Of a stretch of 64,000 bases of DNA, positions 1-9,357 are shown one piece after another. Within the stretch, counting starts at the first letter, position 1, and every line of letters starts with the position of its first letter. The stretch is from Aldehydirespirator sp965220645 (GTDB taxonomy: Bacteria > Actinomycetota > Acidimicrobiia > Acidimicrobiales > Aldehydirespiratoraceae): NCBI GenBank assembly GCA_965220645.1, contig OZ244836.1, positions 2,108,001 to 2,172,000 of the forward strand, written 5' to 3'. Position numbers and translations under genes: made by a program. The notes under the pieces are model-generated. The model did no database searches, was not told where the DNA came from, and saw nothing but the letters and a program-made list of their open reading frames with translations.

Positions 1-834
1 CTTCGCGAGTTGTCCGCCGGCGGCCGGATCGGAATGCCGATGGGTCCCGAGACGCATGTGCGGATGCCGCTTTGCGACCTCGACCGGGTGCGGGCAGAGG
101 TCGGTGGTTTCACCGACGTCACCGACATCGTGAGCGGTCTGCGGATGGTCAAGAGCGAGCTCGAGATCGACAAGCATCGCTTCATCTGTGGCGTGGTGTC
201 CGACGCATTCGACGAACTGCCGAACCTGTTGTCCACCGGCATGACCGAACGGCAGGCGTTCGCCGCGTTCCGTGCAGAGATCGTCCGGCAGGGCGCGGAC
301 GACGTCCCCTATCTGGTGGGGGCGACCGGCCCGGGTGGGATCGAGGACATCATCCGGCAGCCGACCGATCGTGAGATCGTCGACGGCGACATGTTGATCT
401 TCGACACCGGCTCGACCTATGACGGGTACTTCAGCGACTTCGACCGCAACTTCGCCTTCACTAGCGCTACACAAGCCGCCAAGGACGCGTACCGGGCGGT
501 GTGGGAGGCGACTGAGGCCGGTGTCGCCGCGGCCCGGCCCGGTGCGACGACAACCGACGTCTTCACCGCCATGAACGAGGTGCTGAAGCAGGCCGGGTCT
601 TTGGGGAACGATGTCGGACGGATGGGCCACGGCTTGGGTATGCAGATCACCGAATGGCCCTCGCACACTGCGTCAGACGAGACTCCGATCGTGGAGCAGA
701 TGGTGCTCACGGTCGAACCGGGCCTGCTGTGGGCGCCCGGCAAGGCGATGGTCCATGAAGAGAACATCGTCGTGCGGACAGGTGGTGCCGAGCTGCTCAG
801 CCGGCGGGCCGCTCCCGACCTTCCCACGATCTGA
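1..834 (+). CDS. M24 metallopeptidase-fold hydrolase, 5'-truncated; probable ectoine hydrolase (DoeA/EutD-like)
   Basis: The reading frame is open to the left edge, so about the last 277 residues of a family that is usually near 390-400 residues are present. The pita-bread catalytic domain is complete. Counting from the TTG at base 10, metal ligands are Asp132 and Asp143 (in DTGSTYDGYFSDFDR), His207 (GHGLG), Glu236 (VEPG) and Glu250 (VHEEN). Family knowledge: M24 enzymes include Xaa-Pro peptidases, creatinase and the ectoine hydrolase DoeA/EutD, which opens the ectoine ring. The tail HEENIVVRTGGAELLSRRA and the next gene, which resembles EutA, favour ectoine hydrolase; that choice is inference. 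The stop shares one base with the next start (TGATG), so the two genes are translationally coupled. A prolidase remains the alternative. Confidence 0.8.
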   Translation, partial: LRELSAGGRIGMPMGPETHVRMPLCDLDRVRAEVGGFTDVTDIVSGLRMVKSELEIDKHRFICGVVSDAFDELPNLLSTGMTERQAFAAFRAEIVRQGADDVPYLVGATGPGGIEDIIRQPTDREIVDGDMLIFDTGSTYDGYFSDFDRNFAFTSATQAAKDAYRAVWEATEAGVAAARPGATTTDVFTAMNEVLKQAGSLGNDVGRMGHGLGMQITEWPSHTASDETPIVEQMVLTVEPGLLWAPGKAMVHEENIVVRTGGAELLSRRAAPDLPTI

Positions 835-1607
835 TGACCGTTCCCGACCTGGTTCAGTTGCCGTTCAACACCGACGATGGCTTCGGTTCTCGGGCCCGCA
901 TCGGTCTGATCGTGCTCGAGAGCGATCAGACGATCGAAGCCGAGGCCCGCATGCTGGACCTCCCCGATGTGGACTTCTACCACTCGCGTATCCCCAACTC
1001 GCTGGAGGTCACGTCAGAGACCCTGACGGACATGGAGCAGCGACTTCCGGCGGCGTCCGCTCTGTTGCCCAGAGAGTTCGATTTCGATGTGATCGGCTAT
1101 GGCTGCACGTCGGCGGCGACACTGATAGGCACCGACCGCGTGACCGCCGCCATCCAGAGCGAACACCCTGGTGTGTCATGCACCGACCCGATCACGGCCG
1201 CCGTCGCCGCGCTCCGTGCACTCGACGCCCACCGGGTCGCGGTCGTCACCCCTTACACCGCCGAGGTCACCGCGCCAATCGCTCGAAGTTTCGCTGACGA
1301 AGGCCTTTCTGTGACCGCACTGGGATCCTTCCTCGAGTCGAACGACCTCACCGTGGGTCGCATCTCCCCGCAGTCGATCGCCGATGGCGTGCGGACGACG
1401 ACCCGCCGCGCGGACTGCGACGCGGTATTCGTGTCGTGCACCAGCCTGCGGCTCCTGGCCTCCGTCACGGATCTCGAATCAGAAGTCGGTATGCCAGTCC
1501 TATCGAGCAACACAGCCCTGTTCTGGCACCTCCTCCGCTTGGCCGATGTTGCCGATGAGATCGATGGATTGGGCCGGCTCTTCACTCGCCAGCTCGCGGC
1601 CGGCTGA
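834..1607 (+). CDS. Asp/Glu racemase / maleate isomerase-fold protein, EutA-like
   Basis: This 257-residue cytoplasmic protein has the two-domain Asp/Glu racemase fold with one catalytic cysteine per half: Cys91 in GYGCTSAATLIG and Cys202 in VSCTSLRLL. Family knowledge: the arylmalonate decarboxylase, maleate isomerase and EutA group shares this arrangement, and eutA sits beside the ectoine hydrolase gene eutD/doeA in ectoine-use operons. Its one-base overlap with the M24 gene fits that pairing. The exact reaction of EutA is not firmly established, so only the family is called. The ATG at 834 is fixed by the overlap and gives a full-length protein. Confidence 0.75.
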   Translation: MTVPDLVQLPFNTDDGFGSRARIGLIVLESDQTIEAEARMLDLPDVDFYHSRIPNSLEVTSETLTDMEQRLPAASALLPREFDFDVIGYGCTSAATLIGTDRVTAAIQSEHPGVSCTDPITAAVAALRALDAHRVAVVTPYTAEVTAPIARSFADEGLSVTALGSFLESNDLTVGRISPQSIADGVRTTTRRADCDAVFVSCTSLRLLASVTDLESEVGMPVLSSNTALFWHLLRLADVADEIDGLGRLFTRQLAAG

Positions 1608-1621
1608 GCCGTCAGGCGACC

Positions 1622-1685
1622 GTTGCCTGCAATTGACGTTGCTTGCAATTGACGTTGCCTGCAGTTGACGTTGCTTGCAATTGAC
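1622..1685. repeat. four 16-bp tandem repeats
   Basis: Four head-to-tail copies (1622-1637, 1638-1653, 1654-1669, 1670-1685) of GTTGCYTGCARTTGAC. Copies 1 and 3 carry CCTGC, copies 2 and 4 carry CTTGC, so there is also a 32-bp period. The array starts 14 bases after the EutA-like stop and ends 63 bases before the next start. Role unknown: regulator sites or a mini-satellite. Confidence 0.9.
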
Positions 1686-1748
1686 GCCATCCGCTCCGCG
1701 GCCCGACGCCGACAGTCGATGTAGTGCGGCGGGGTCTAGGCTCCCTCG

Positions 1749-2527
1749 ATGTCTGAAACTCCTTCCAAGTCTCAAGCTGCCGGCATAATCCGGCCCGACA
1801 GCGATCCTGGTGTGGCCTACACCGAGAACGCGGCCCGCCACTACGGGAGCGGCGCCGCCGAGGTGCGCGCCCTCGACGGTGTGGATGCCTCCTTCGGGAC
1901 CGGAGAGTTTACGGCCATCATGGGGCCGTCGGGGTCGGGGAAGTCGACGTTGATGCACTGCATGGCGGGCCTGGACACGCTCACGTCCGGCCGGGTAGTC
2001 ATCGACGGTGAGGACGTGACCGAGATGTCGGACCGGGAGCGCACGATGCTGCGGCGCGACAAGCTCGGTTTCGTTTTCCAGGCGTTCAACCTGGTGCCCA
2101 CCCTCAACGCCCGCGAGAACATCGTGCTGCCCCAGCGGCTCGCCGGGCGGGAACCCGACGAGGCCTGGCTCGACGAGGTGGTCGCCACCGTCGGCCTGGG
2201 AGACCGCCTCGACCACCGTCCCAACGAGCTCTCGGGGGCCAGCAGCAACGGGTGGCCGTGTCGCGGGCCCTGGTGTCCAAGCCCAAGCTGGTGTTTGCCG
2301 ACGAGCCCACCGGCAACCTCGACAGCACCACCAGCGACGAGATCCTCACCTTCATGCGCCGAGCGGTCGACGAACTCTCGCAGACCATCGTGATGGTCAC
2401 CCACGATCCCTCCGCGGCCGCCTACGCGCATCGGGTGGTCTTCCTGGTCGACGGCAAGATCGTCAACGAGATGCTCGACCCCACCAGCGACGCGGTGCTC
2501 GACCACATGAAGACGCTGGGGAACTGA
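1749..2527 (+). pseudogene. ABC exporter ATPase (MacB/LolD type), frameshifted
   Basis: The ATP-binding subunit of a MacB/LolD/FtsE-type exporter, partner of the permease that starts 7 bases after its stop. Walker A is GPSGSGKST at residues 59-67 and the Q-loop region reads GFVFQAFNLVPT. The frame breaks exactly at the signature motif: it reads LSGASSNGWPC where the family has LSGGQQQRVAVSRAL. The rest (Walker B LVFADEPTGNLD, H-loop MVTHD) continues in another frame up to 2527. Restoring one base near 2230-2236, in the run TCGGGGGCC, gives an intact protein of about 259 residues. Either the break is a real mutation that kills the transporter, or it is a sequencing or assembly error; an error is quite likely because the permease downstream is intact. 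A TAGGCT box 7 bases before the ATG could give a leaderless transcript. Confidence 0.8.
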
Positions 2528-2533
2528 TCTCTG

Positions 2534-5047
2534 ATGCTGATGATCGCGCTGCGGGGGATCGCCAACAACCCCTTCCGCTACGTCGCCACCGCCCTGGCCA
2601 TCGTGCTGGGCATCTCCTTCTTCAGTGCCACCTCGGTGCTGACCACGTCGTTCCAGGACTCGCTGAACGACACCATCGCCGGGGCCTTCGAGGACGTCGA
2701 CGTCGCGGTGCGCTCGGCCAACACGATCGAGACGCCGATCATCGACATCCGCGAGCGGATCCCGCCGTCGGTGGCCGACGAGGTGGCCGAGGTCGACGGC
2801 GTCGCGTGGGTCTTTCCCTTCCTGGCCGGCTATGCGCAGGTGGTTGCGGCCGACGGCAAGACCGTCGGGGGCGCTGACGCCAACGCCCAGGCGGTTGCCT
2901 GGATCGACGATCCCGAGGTCAATCCGCTGACGGTGGTGGCGGGACGCGCCCCGAGTACGCCCGACGAGGTGGTCATAGACGTGAACACCTTCGACGAGGG
3001 CGGGTTCAGTGTGGGCGACTCCGTCCAGGTGCTGCCCCTGGGGCCCCAGCAGGGGTTCACGGTGGTGGGAACCGTCGACGACGGCGGCACCTTCGGCGGC
3101 CAGGTCCTGTCGTTCAGCTTCGCGGGCGCGGCAATGGTGTTCGGCGGCAGCGAGGTCGACCAGGTGTTCGCCGGAGCCGCGGAGGGGATCACCCCCGACC
3201 AGCTGGTGGAGCGGCTCAACCAGCATCTCGGCGCCGACCTCGAGGCAGTGACTGGGGACACCCTCACAGACGAGTTCCAGGAGGTCGTGGGACAGTTCAC
3301 CGACATCATCGAGATCGCCTTGCAGATCTTCGCCGGCGTAGCTCTGTTCGTGGGCGCATTCGTCATCTACAACACGTTCACCATCACCGTCGCCCAGCGC
3401 ACCAGGGAGATGGCCCTGCTGCGAGCCATCGGCGCCACGGGCCGGCAGGTCGCAGTGAGCGTCGTGGTCGAGTCGGCCGCTATCGGCGTGATCGCCTCAG
3501 CCGCGGGCGCAGCCGCGGGTATCGGGATCGGCTGGGGCCTCCTTCAGTTGCTCGGGTCCTTCATCGGGGACCTCGACTTGAGCCTGGCGATCCCGCCGGG
3601 CGGGCTCATCAACGGTGTGGTGCTGGGCACGGTGATCACGGTGGCCGCCGCCTACATTCCGGCTCGTCGCGGCGCCAAGGTGGATCCCATCGAGGCCATG
3701 CGGGAGGCGGCCGCCGAGCCGGGCGGGTCGGCGAGAGGCCGTCTGTACGGGGGTCTGGGGGTGCTGGCCGCCGGTGCCGCCGCCACGATCTGGTCCTCGG
3801 TCTCGGGCGAGGAGCGCATCCTGTATGGTGCCCTGCCGCTGGTCGTGCTCGCCATAGTGCTGCTCGGACCGACGATCGTGCGGCCGTTGAGCCGGGTGCT
3901 GGCTGCGCCCGCGGTGCGGCGCGGCTCGATCACCGGCGAGCTGGCCCGCGAGAACGCCTCCCGCAATCCGAAGCGCAGCTCGACCACTTCGTTGACGCTG
4001 ATGATCGGAGTGGCGCTGGTGGTGACCGCCACGGTGTTCGCGGCCACCACCAGCGAACTAATCGCCGGTGACCTCGACGAGGAACTCCTCGCCGACCATG
4101 TGGTGACCATCAGCGAAGCGGTGGCGGGCGCGGGCGGCGGTCTGGACCCCACTATCGCGGCTGCCATCGGAGCCATCGACGGCGTTGGCGCCGCGGTCGG
4201 GACCCGCACGGCTTTCGCCCAGATCGACGATGGCTTCGGATCGGTCACCGGCGCCAACACCGCGCAGCTCGCGGCGGTGGCCGACCTCGGGGTGGTGGAG
4301 GGCAGGGTGACCGGCCTCGGCCCGGACGAAGTGGCTGTGCGCGAGCCCACCGCCGACAGCGAGGGCCTCGCAGTCGGTGACACCGTGACCGTGCGTTTCC
4401 AGCAGGGCGGAGCCTCCCTGACCGTGGCCGGCATCTACGACCGCGGATACCAGCTGGCCGGCGAGTGGCTGGTCGACAACTCGCTGCTCGACGCCAGCCT
4501 GGGCCGCAGTCTCGACACGAGGATCCTGGTGCGGGCCAACGATGCGGGCCAGTCGCTGATCGCCGGCATCGACGCAGCCCTGGCGAGCGACCCGACCGCC
4601 CAGATCAGCACCCGCGACGACTTCATCGACGACCAGGCGGGCCAGATCACCGATCTGTTGGCTGTGCTGTACGCGCTGCTGGGCATGTCAGTGGTGGTGG
4701 CCCTCATCGGCATCGTGAACACGATGTCGCTGTCGATCCACGAGCGCACCCGCGAGCTTGGCCTGCTGAGGGCGGTGGGCATGACCACCCGCCAGTTGCG
4801 GCGGACCGTGCGCTACGAGGCGGCCATCATCGCCCTCATCGGGACGGTGGCCGGCCTGGTGCTGGGCCTGTTCTTCGGGTGGGCAGCCTTCGACGCCCTC
4901 GGTCTCGCCTACTCGGACTTCGCCATCCCGTGGGCCGCGCTGATCGCCATCGGCATCGCAGGCCTGGTCGCGGGCCTCCTGTCCGGCGTCCTGCCCGCCC
5001 GCCGGGCCGGACGGCTGGAGGTACTAGACGCCATCGCCACCCAGTAG
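2534..5047 (+). CDS. ABC exporter permease, FtsX/MacB family, tandem two-module form
   Basis: An 837-residue inner-membrane permease made of two MacB-like modules. Each has a membrane helix, an extracytoplasmic MacB-type domain and then three helices with the FtsX signature. The first FtsX core includes TREMALLRAIGATGRQV, the second TRELGLLRAVGMTTRQL, and each ends in a PARR motif (IPARRGAKVDP and LPARRAGRLEV). Such double-length permeases are common in actinobacteria and act with one LolD-type ATPase, often to export antimicrobials, peptides or lipoproteins. The substrate cannot be told from sequence. It follows the frameshifted ATPase by 7 bases and its last 24 bases overlap the 3' end of the opposing gene. 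Confidence 0.92.
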   Translation: MLMIALRGIANNPFRYVATALAIVLGISFFSATSVLTTSFQDSLNDTIAGAFEDVDVAVRSANTIETPIIDIRERIPPSVADEVAEVDGVAWVFPFLAGYAQVVAADGKTVGGADANAQAVAWIDDPEVNPLTVVAGRAPSTPDEVVIDVNTFDEGGFSVGDSVQVLPLGPQQGFTVVGTVDDGGTFGGQVLSFSFAGAAMVFGGSEVDQVFAGAAEGITPDQLVERLNQHLGADLEAVTGDTLTDEFQEVVGQFTDIIEIALQIFAGVALFVGAFVIYNTFTITVAQRTREMALLRAIGATGRQVAVSVVVESAAIGVIASAAGAAAGIGIGWGLLQLLGSFIGDLDLSLAIPPGGLINGVVLGTVITVAAAYIPARRGAKVDPIEAMREAAAEPGGSARGRLYGGLGVLAAGAAATIWSSVSGEERILYGALPLVVLAIVLLGPTIVRPLSRVLAAPAVRRGSITGELARENASRNPKRSSTTSLTLMIGVALVVTATVFAATTSELIAGDLDEELLADHVVTISEAVAGAGGGLDPTIAAAIGAIDGVGAAVGTRTAFAQIDDGFGSVTGANTAQLAAVADLGVVEGRVTGLGPDEVAVREPTADSEGLAVGDTVTVRFQQGGASLTVAGIYDRGYQLAGEWLVDNSLLDASLGRSLDTRILVRANDAGQSLIAGIDAALASDPTAQISTRDDFIDDQAGQITDLLAVLYALLGMSVVVALIGIVNTMSLSIHERTRELGLLRAVGMTTRQLRRTVRYEAAIIALIGTVAGLVLGLFFGWAAFDALGLAYSDFAIPWAALIAIGIAGLVAGLLSGVLPARRAGRLEVLDAIATQ

Positions 5048-5728
5048 CGCTTCGGCAGAGGTCGCGTGTAGCCGCCATCGCCGATGGTACGCGACGGCCA
5101 CCATGGCAACCAGGACAACAGTCCAGACCACGGCCGGGACGATCGCTCCCAGGTCGTGGACCTGCGAGCCCGAGCCGTAGCGCAACAGATTGCTGGGCCC
5201 CCGCAACGGGAGGACTGACCCGAGCCGCTCGTTGGAGGTCAGGCTGACGTCGATGCCAATCACGCCTATCAGGGCGATCGTCGACTCAAGATCCCGACTG
5301 GTGACTACCCCCAGCAGCATGCCGAGCGCGCCGGCGACAGCGGTCATGGTCACCAGGCCCAACGCCAAGCCAACCGGCTTCGGCGGCTGGGAGATGACCC
5401 ACACCACCGGGATCGTGACCACCGAGACCGTGGTGGCGATGGTTGCAACTACCGCCGAGCGTCCGAAGGCCAGTTCGATCCGGGAGAACCCGGTGAGACG
5501 AAGCCTCTGCTCGATGACAGCCGCGCCCTGTGTTGCGAAGAGCGCCCCGGCGCCAGCGGCCCAGGCGACTCCGAGACCGGCGTCGACGAGCGAGTTCGTG
5601 TGCGGGTTGTTGACGTTGGTCAGGTAGAACGCCGCGGGCAGCGCGACGAGGAGTCCCATTGCCACCCGACGGCGCAGGAGCTCCCTGATCCCAGCCCGGG
5701 CCACGGCCCAGATGTGGCTCAATCTCAC
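5024..5728 (-). CDS. ABC-2 type transporter permease
   Basis: A 234-residue membrane protein with about six hydrophobic segments, an N-terminal cytoplasmic stretch (RAGIRELLRRRVAMG) and a helix-rich body, as in small ABC-2 exporter permeases. Its start overlaps the stop of the ATPase gene 5725-6318 by four bases, so the two form a coupled two-gene exporter. Its 3' end overlaps the opposing FtsX permease by 24 bases. The substrate is unknown. Confidence 0.8.
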   Translation of the reverse strand: MRLSHIWAVARAGIRELLRRRVAMGLLVALPAAFYLTNVNNPHTNSLVDAGLGVAWAAGAGALFATQGAAVIEQRLRLTGFSRIELAFGRSAVVATIATTVSVVTIPVVWVISQPPKPVGLALGLVTMTAVAGALGMLLGVVTSRDLESTIALIGVIGIDVSLTSNERLGSVLPLRGPSNLLRYGSGSQVHDLGAIVPAVVWTVVLVAMVAVAYHRRWRLHATSAEALLGGDGV

Positions 5729-6318
5729 GTCCCGGCCTCACCCCCGAGCGCAATGACCTGGTCGTAGGTGTCGGGATCATCGATCATGTGGGTCACGATC
5801 ACCACGGCTCGCTGCTCGTCTCGCCAGTGGCCGAGCATCGCCATGAAGGCTTCATAGGTCCGCCGGTCGAAGCCCTGGTAGGGCTCGTCGAGAAGGAGGA
5901 GATCAGGGTCGCTCGCCACGGTCAGCGCCAGGTTCAGCTTTTGCTGCGTCCCGCCCGATACCGAGGCGACCGTGTCGTCCAGCTCAGGGCCGATCCACAA
6001 CTCCTTCAGCGCCGTCATCACCCGATCGATAGCCGAGGTCCGGCCGGCGGCGAAGAGCTCGACATGTTCCTGTACGGTCAGCCGCCCGGCCAGCCCTCGA
6101 TCCTGCGGGCAGTACCCGACGGCGTCAGCCCTCAAGACCGCGCCACTCGATGCGGCGAGCAGACCAGCGGCGATCCGAAGCAGCGTGCTCTTGCCCGAGC
6201 CGTTCTGGCCGACGACGGCCACGATTCGCCCGGGGTCCACCCGAAGAGAAACACGGTCGAGCACGGTCCGTTTGCCGAATGACTTCGACACCGAGCGCAA
6301 CTCAAGGCGGCTGGTCAC
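5725..6318 (-). CDS. ABC transporter ATP-binding protein (ABC-2 / CcmA type)
   Basis: A short 197-residue cytoplasmic ATPase. Walker A is GQNGSGKST (37-45), the signature is VSGGTQQKL (120-128) and Walker B is LLLLDEP (140-146), followed by GFD and the switch histidine in IVTHM. Compact ATPases of this kind pair with ABC-2 permeases, and the next gene is one. The C-terminal regulatory extension found in longer homologues is missing. The signature TQQKL rather than QQQR is typical of the CcmA/NatA branch. Confidence 0.88.
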   Translation of the reverse strand: MTSRLELRSVSKSFGKRTVLDRVSLRVDPGRIVAVVGQNGSGKSTLLRIAAGLLAASSGAVLRADAVGYCPQDRGLAGRLTVQEHVELFAAGRTSAIDRVMTALKELWIGPELDDTVASVSGGTQQKLNLALTVASDPDLLLLDEPYQGFDRRTYEAFMAMLGHWRDEQRAVVIVTHMIDDPDTYDQVIALGGEAGT

Positions 6319-6354
6319 GCGTGCCTCCCCGGCGGTCGGCGCCGCTACTGTCCC

Positions 6355-9300
6355 TCATCGGATGACGAAATGTCGGATCTCTCCCGAATAGTGGACCCCG
6401 ACTATCAGACTGCCGTTGATCGCGAAGCGGTGCTCCCAGGCCGTATGGAGTTGCTCGACCAGCCAATTGACTCCGTCGGCCGAACCTATGACCTGCAGCG
6501 AGTCGTATGCGTTGTCCGTGTCCAGTCCTTCACCAATTCCCACTGCGCCCGGTCCGTCGCCCCACAACCGGATGCGCCAGCGCCCGGGAGGCAGAGGCAA
6601 TCCAATCGGTTGCCAATTCGACCCCGCCGCGTCGCCGAGCCACACCTGCGTTCCGGGTTCGTCCTGCCCGGAACCTGCTCGACCGCTGATCGAGGGGCCG
6701 GTCACCAGGACTCGGTCCTCTACTGCAAGGAGGCCATACAGCCGCGCAGCGGCCCCGGCAGGAGGATCGACGGCCAGCCAGGACGAGCCGTCCGGAGAGT
6801 AGAACATAACCGGCCCGGGATCTCCCGGCGCTGGTTGCCCAGGTTCGTAGAGGTTCGCCAGCGCCACGTATCCGGCGCTGGTTCCGACCACCTGGCAGCA
6901 GGTCCCTCCGTCGACCTTGGGCAAGGCGGCTCGAGACGGCTCCTCTCCCCAGGTCGCCGACCACACGTCCCCCGACGTCATCCCTGGGGTTGACGTCCGC
7001 AGCAGCCATCCGTCCGGCCCGATGGCCACCTGCTCGGCCCATGTGTCCGCACTCACGCCATGGGGCAGGCCTTGAACAGCAGGCGGGACGATCTCGACGG
7101 TCTCCCAGTCGATCAGATCATCGGTGATTGACACATAGATTCTGTCGTCCTGCTGCAGGGCGAAGACCAGATGCAGCCCGTCGGACGTCACGTCGTGGAT
7201 CGGACCTGGACTCGGAGGCACGTCGCCCGCAAGCAAGCTCTCGAATGGAACCGAGAACGGCTCTGGAGACGTCCAGTCGAGGCCGTCCGCAGAGACCCGC
7301 ACAACTAATCGAGTACGGTCCCGTGTCCAGAACGTCCCATCCGTCGGGTGCCCGAACTCCAGGAACCCGTCTCGCCATGGCAATACCGCCGGACCGACTT
7401 GATTGCGGATGAAGAAATCGTCATAATGATCGATCCATAGTTCGCCGTACGCTTGTCCCAGAAGAAGAGATGTTCGGAATTCGGTGTCCACGGCACATGT
7501 GTTCGGGCGAATGACAGCGTCGGAAGGCGCGGGCGTTTCGTATCGTTCTATGAGGCCGCCTTTGCCGAATGTAAGCAGCGTGTCGCCGTTCACGGCCGTG
7601 CCCGTCCAGCCCACGGGAGCCTTGTCGTGCATCATCAGGCATTCAATCAAACTGGTGCCTTCAGCTAGATCTATCTCGTAGAACTGGGAGCCGTCCGATT
7701 CTCCCAACAAGTACAGTGTCGTCTCGCTGCTGGAGTCCGTGTTGCTCGATCCGTAGATTATCGCGCCATCATTGACGCTGCCGATCTCATACAGCCAGAA
7801 TTCCTCACCGGCTATAGGTCCGATCTTCTTCCAAGACAGACCATCCGATGAGAAGACCAGAGACGCTGGCCCGAACCGCCAAGGAGCATAGCCAGCCTGA
7901 GAATGATCGGACAAACCGATATAACCGTCGCTAGTCGGCGCTATTGAGCAGCATCGGCCACCGACAGGCGGCAATTCGGCTCTGACCGGATCCTCACCCC
8001 ATGCAGCCACCCAGACGGATCCGAACATCTGCGAGGTGGGAATATAGGGCTTGTTGCGTAGCAACCCGTCGATTCCGTACTCCAGGTACAAGTCCTGCGT
8101 TGTGCCGAGTTCTTCCCAGGAGAAGCGTCTGGTATGGGGTTCCGCGTCTGCAGATTCGTGATCCTCGTTCGCCGCCCATTCGAACGTGACGCCCTCGCCG
8201 TCATAGGCGGTGGGTCTGATCCATGAGGATGATCGCCTGATCTCCGCGGGCAGCAATGACGGCAAGTCCATGTAGGCGCTCGTCACTGCTTCCAGGAGCC
8301 ACCCGCCCTGCGAGACGTCCAAGTCAGTGAGATCGAAGTAGACCTGCAACGATTGGTGCAGGAAGTCGGGCCGGGATATCAGGATCTCGCGCGTATCCCA
8401 GTCCGTGAGGTCGTTCGTGACAGAAACGTAGACCCTGGAATGCGGTGTCGGGCCATCGATCGTATCATCGCTCTCATCGTCGGACCATGCACTCTTATGT
8501 GGAGGCCAAGGGACGGCGACCACAAGATGTTCGCCGTTCGATGCGACATGAACACCGGGTGAGTATGGTGGTTCGATCTGATAATCGTCCCGCCGGATGA
8601 TGAGGGGTTGGGAGAGGTGCTCGCGAGGAACATCCAGGGTATCGAAGTCGGTCCACTCAAGGCCGACGGCGGAGAAGCGGAAGAAGAATTGAGATTCATC
8701 CCAATACCCGTCGTCGATCATCGGATGACCGACTTGCAGGAATCCGTCCTTCCAAGGCACTAGCCACGGAGCAATGATCCGCCCGCCGCCGTGATCGTAT
8801 TCTGCGTCGATGCGGTACGGATTGTAGGTACTCCAACTCGTCGAGCTGAAATTCTCGCCATCCTCCTCAAGGACGGATGAGCTATCTAGGTCGTTCGTTT
8901 GCGTGTCTGGGCTGTGTAAGTCTTCTGTTGACTCTGGATCTACCAATAGCTCTGAGTCTTCTGTTGACTCTGAGTCCTCGGCGCCTCCATCCTCAGACTG
9001 TGCTTCTTGTGATTCGTAGTCTGCCTCGGGCGTTTCGGCCTCTGCTGCTTGGTTCTGCTCGACCGGCTCTGTGCTGTCTAGGTCGTCTGTTGGGGTGTCT
9101 GTGGCGTCCCTGGGGGTGAGGTCCGCTTCGTCGCGGGGCTGGACGCTCGCGGTCGTCGTTGCTTCGGCCGTATCGGAGGCGGTCTCGCCCGTCGTGGTCG
9201 AACTGCATCCGAGTGCGCCGAGGGGGAGCAGGAATCCAGGAGCCAATGCGCATAGTGCGGCCACACGCCTCCGAGTTCGGTGGCTGGCTGCGCCCCTCGC

Positions 9301-9357
9301 AACGGTCGCGCAACGATCGGAGCTGCACGCCACGCTCGCATCATAGATGGACCTCAC
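6355..9357 (-). CDS. large secreted lipoprotein with a duplicated beta-propeller-like body
   Basis: A 1000-residue exported protein of unknown function. Residues 28-51 form a signal peptide ending in the lipobox LGALGC (Cys51). Residues 52-165 are a Glu/Asp/Ser/Thr-rich stalk with repeated STED and PEST-like runs. The body is an internal duplication: units near 205-500 and 650-950 share a [V/F]RxSAxGLxWT strand, a xVWxAxWGE[D/E]PxRAxLP strand with a CC pair, then SxDGxSW. This pattern suggests two propeller or sialidase-like (BNR-type) domains, but no catalytic residues are recognisable. Base composition is lower in GC than its neighbours. Because the N-terminus is long before the hydrophobic core, an internal GTG start is possible. 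Confidence 0.7.
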   Translation of the reverse strand: MRSIYDASVACSSDRCATVARGAASHRTRRRVAALCALAPGFLLPLGALGCSSTTTGETASDTAEATTTASVQPRDEADLTPRDATDTPTDDLDSTEPVEQNQAAEAETPEADYESQEAQSEDGGAEDSESTEDSELLVDPESTEDLHSPDTQTNDLDSSSVLEEDGENFSSTSWSTYNPYRIDAEYDHGGGRIIAPWLVPWKDGFLQVGHPMIDDGYWDESQFFFRFSAVGLEWTDFDTLDVPREHLSQPLIIRRDDYQIEPPYSPGVHVASNGEHLVVAVPWPPHKSAWSDDESDDTIDGPTPHSRVYVSVTNDLTDWDTREILISRPDFLHQSLQVYFDLTDLDVSQGGWLLEAVTSAYMDLPSLLPAEIRRSSSWIRPTAYDGEGVTFEWAANEDHESADAEPHTRRFSWEELGTTQDLYLEYGIDGLLRNKPYIPTSQMFGSVWVAAWGEDPVRAELPPVGGRCCSIAPTSDGYIGLSDHSQAGYAPWRFGPASLVFSSDGLSWKKIGPIAGEEFWLYEIGSVNDGAIIYGSSNTDSSSETTLYLLGESDGSQFYEIDLAEGTSLIECLMMHDKAPVGWTGTAVNGDTLLTFGKGGLIERYETPAPSDAVIRPNTCAVDTEFRTSLLLGQAYGELWIDHYDDFFIRNQVGPAVLPWRDGFLEFGHPTDGTFWTRDRTRLVVRVSADGLDWTSPEPFSVPFESLLAGDVPPSPGPIHDVTSDGLHLVFALQQDDRIYVSITDDLIDWETVEIVPPAVQGLPHGVSADTWAEQVAIGPDGWLLRTSTPGMTSGDVWSATWGEEPSRAALPKVDGGTCCQVVGTSAGYVALANLYEPGQPAPGDPGPVMFYSPDGSSWLAVDPPAGAAARLYGLLAVEDRVLVTGPSISGRAGSGQDEPGTQVWLGDAAGSNWQPIGLPLPPGRWRIRLWGDGPGAVGIGEGLDTDNAYDSLQVIGSADGVNWLVEQLHTAWEHRFAINGSLIVGVHYSGEIRHFVIR

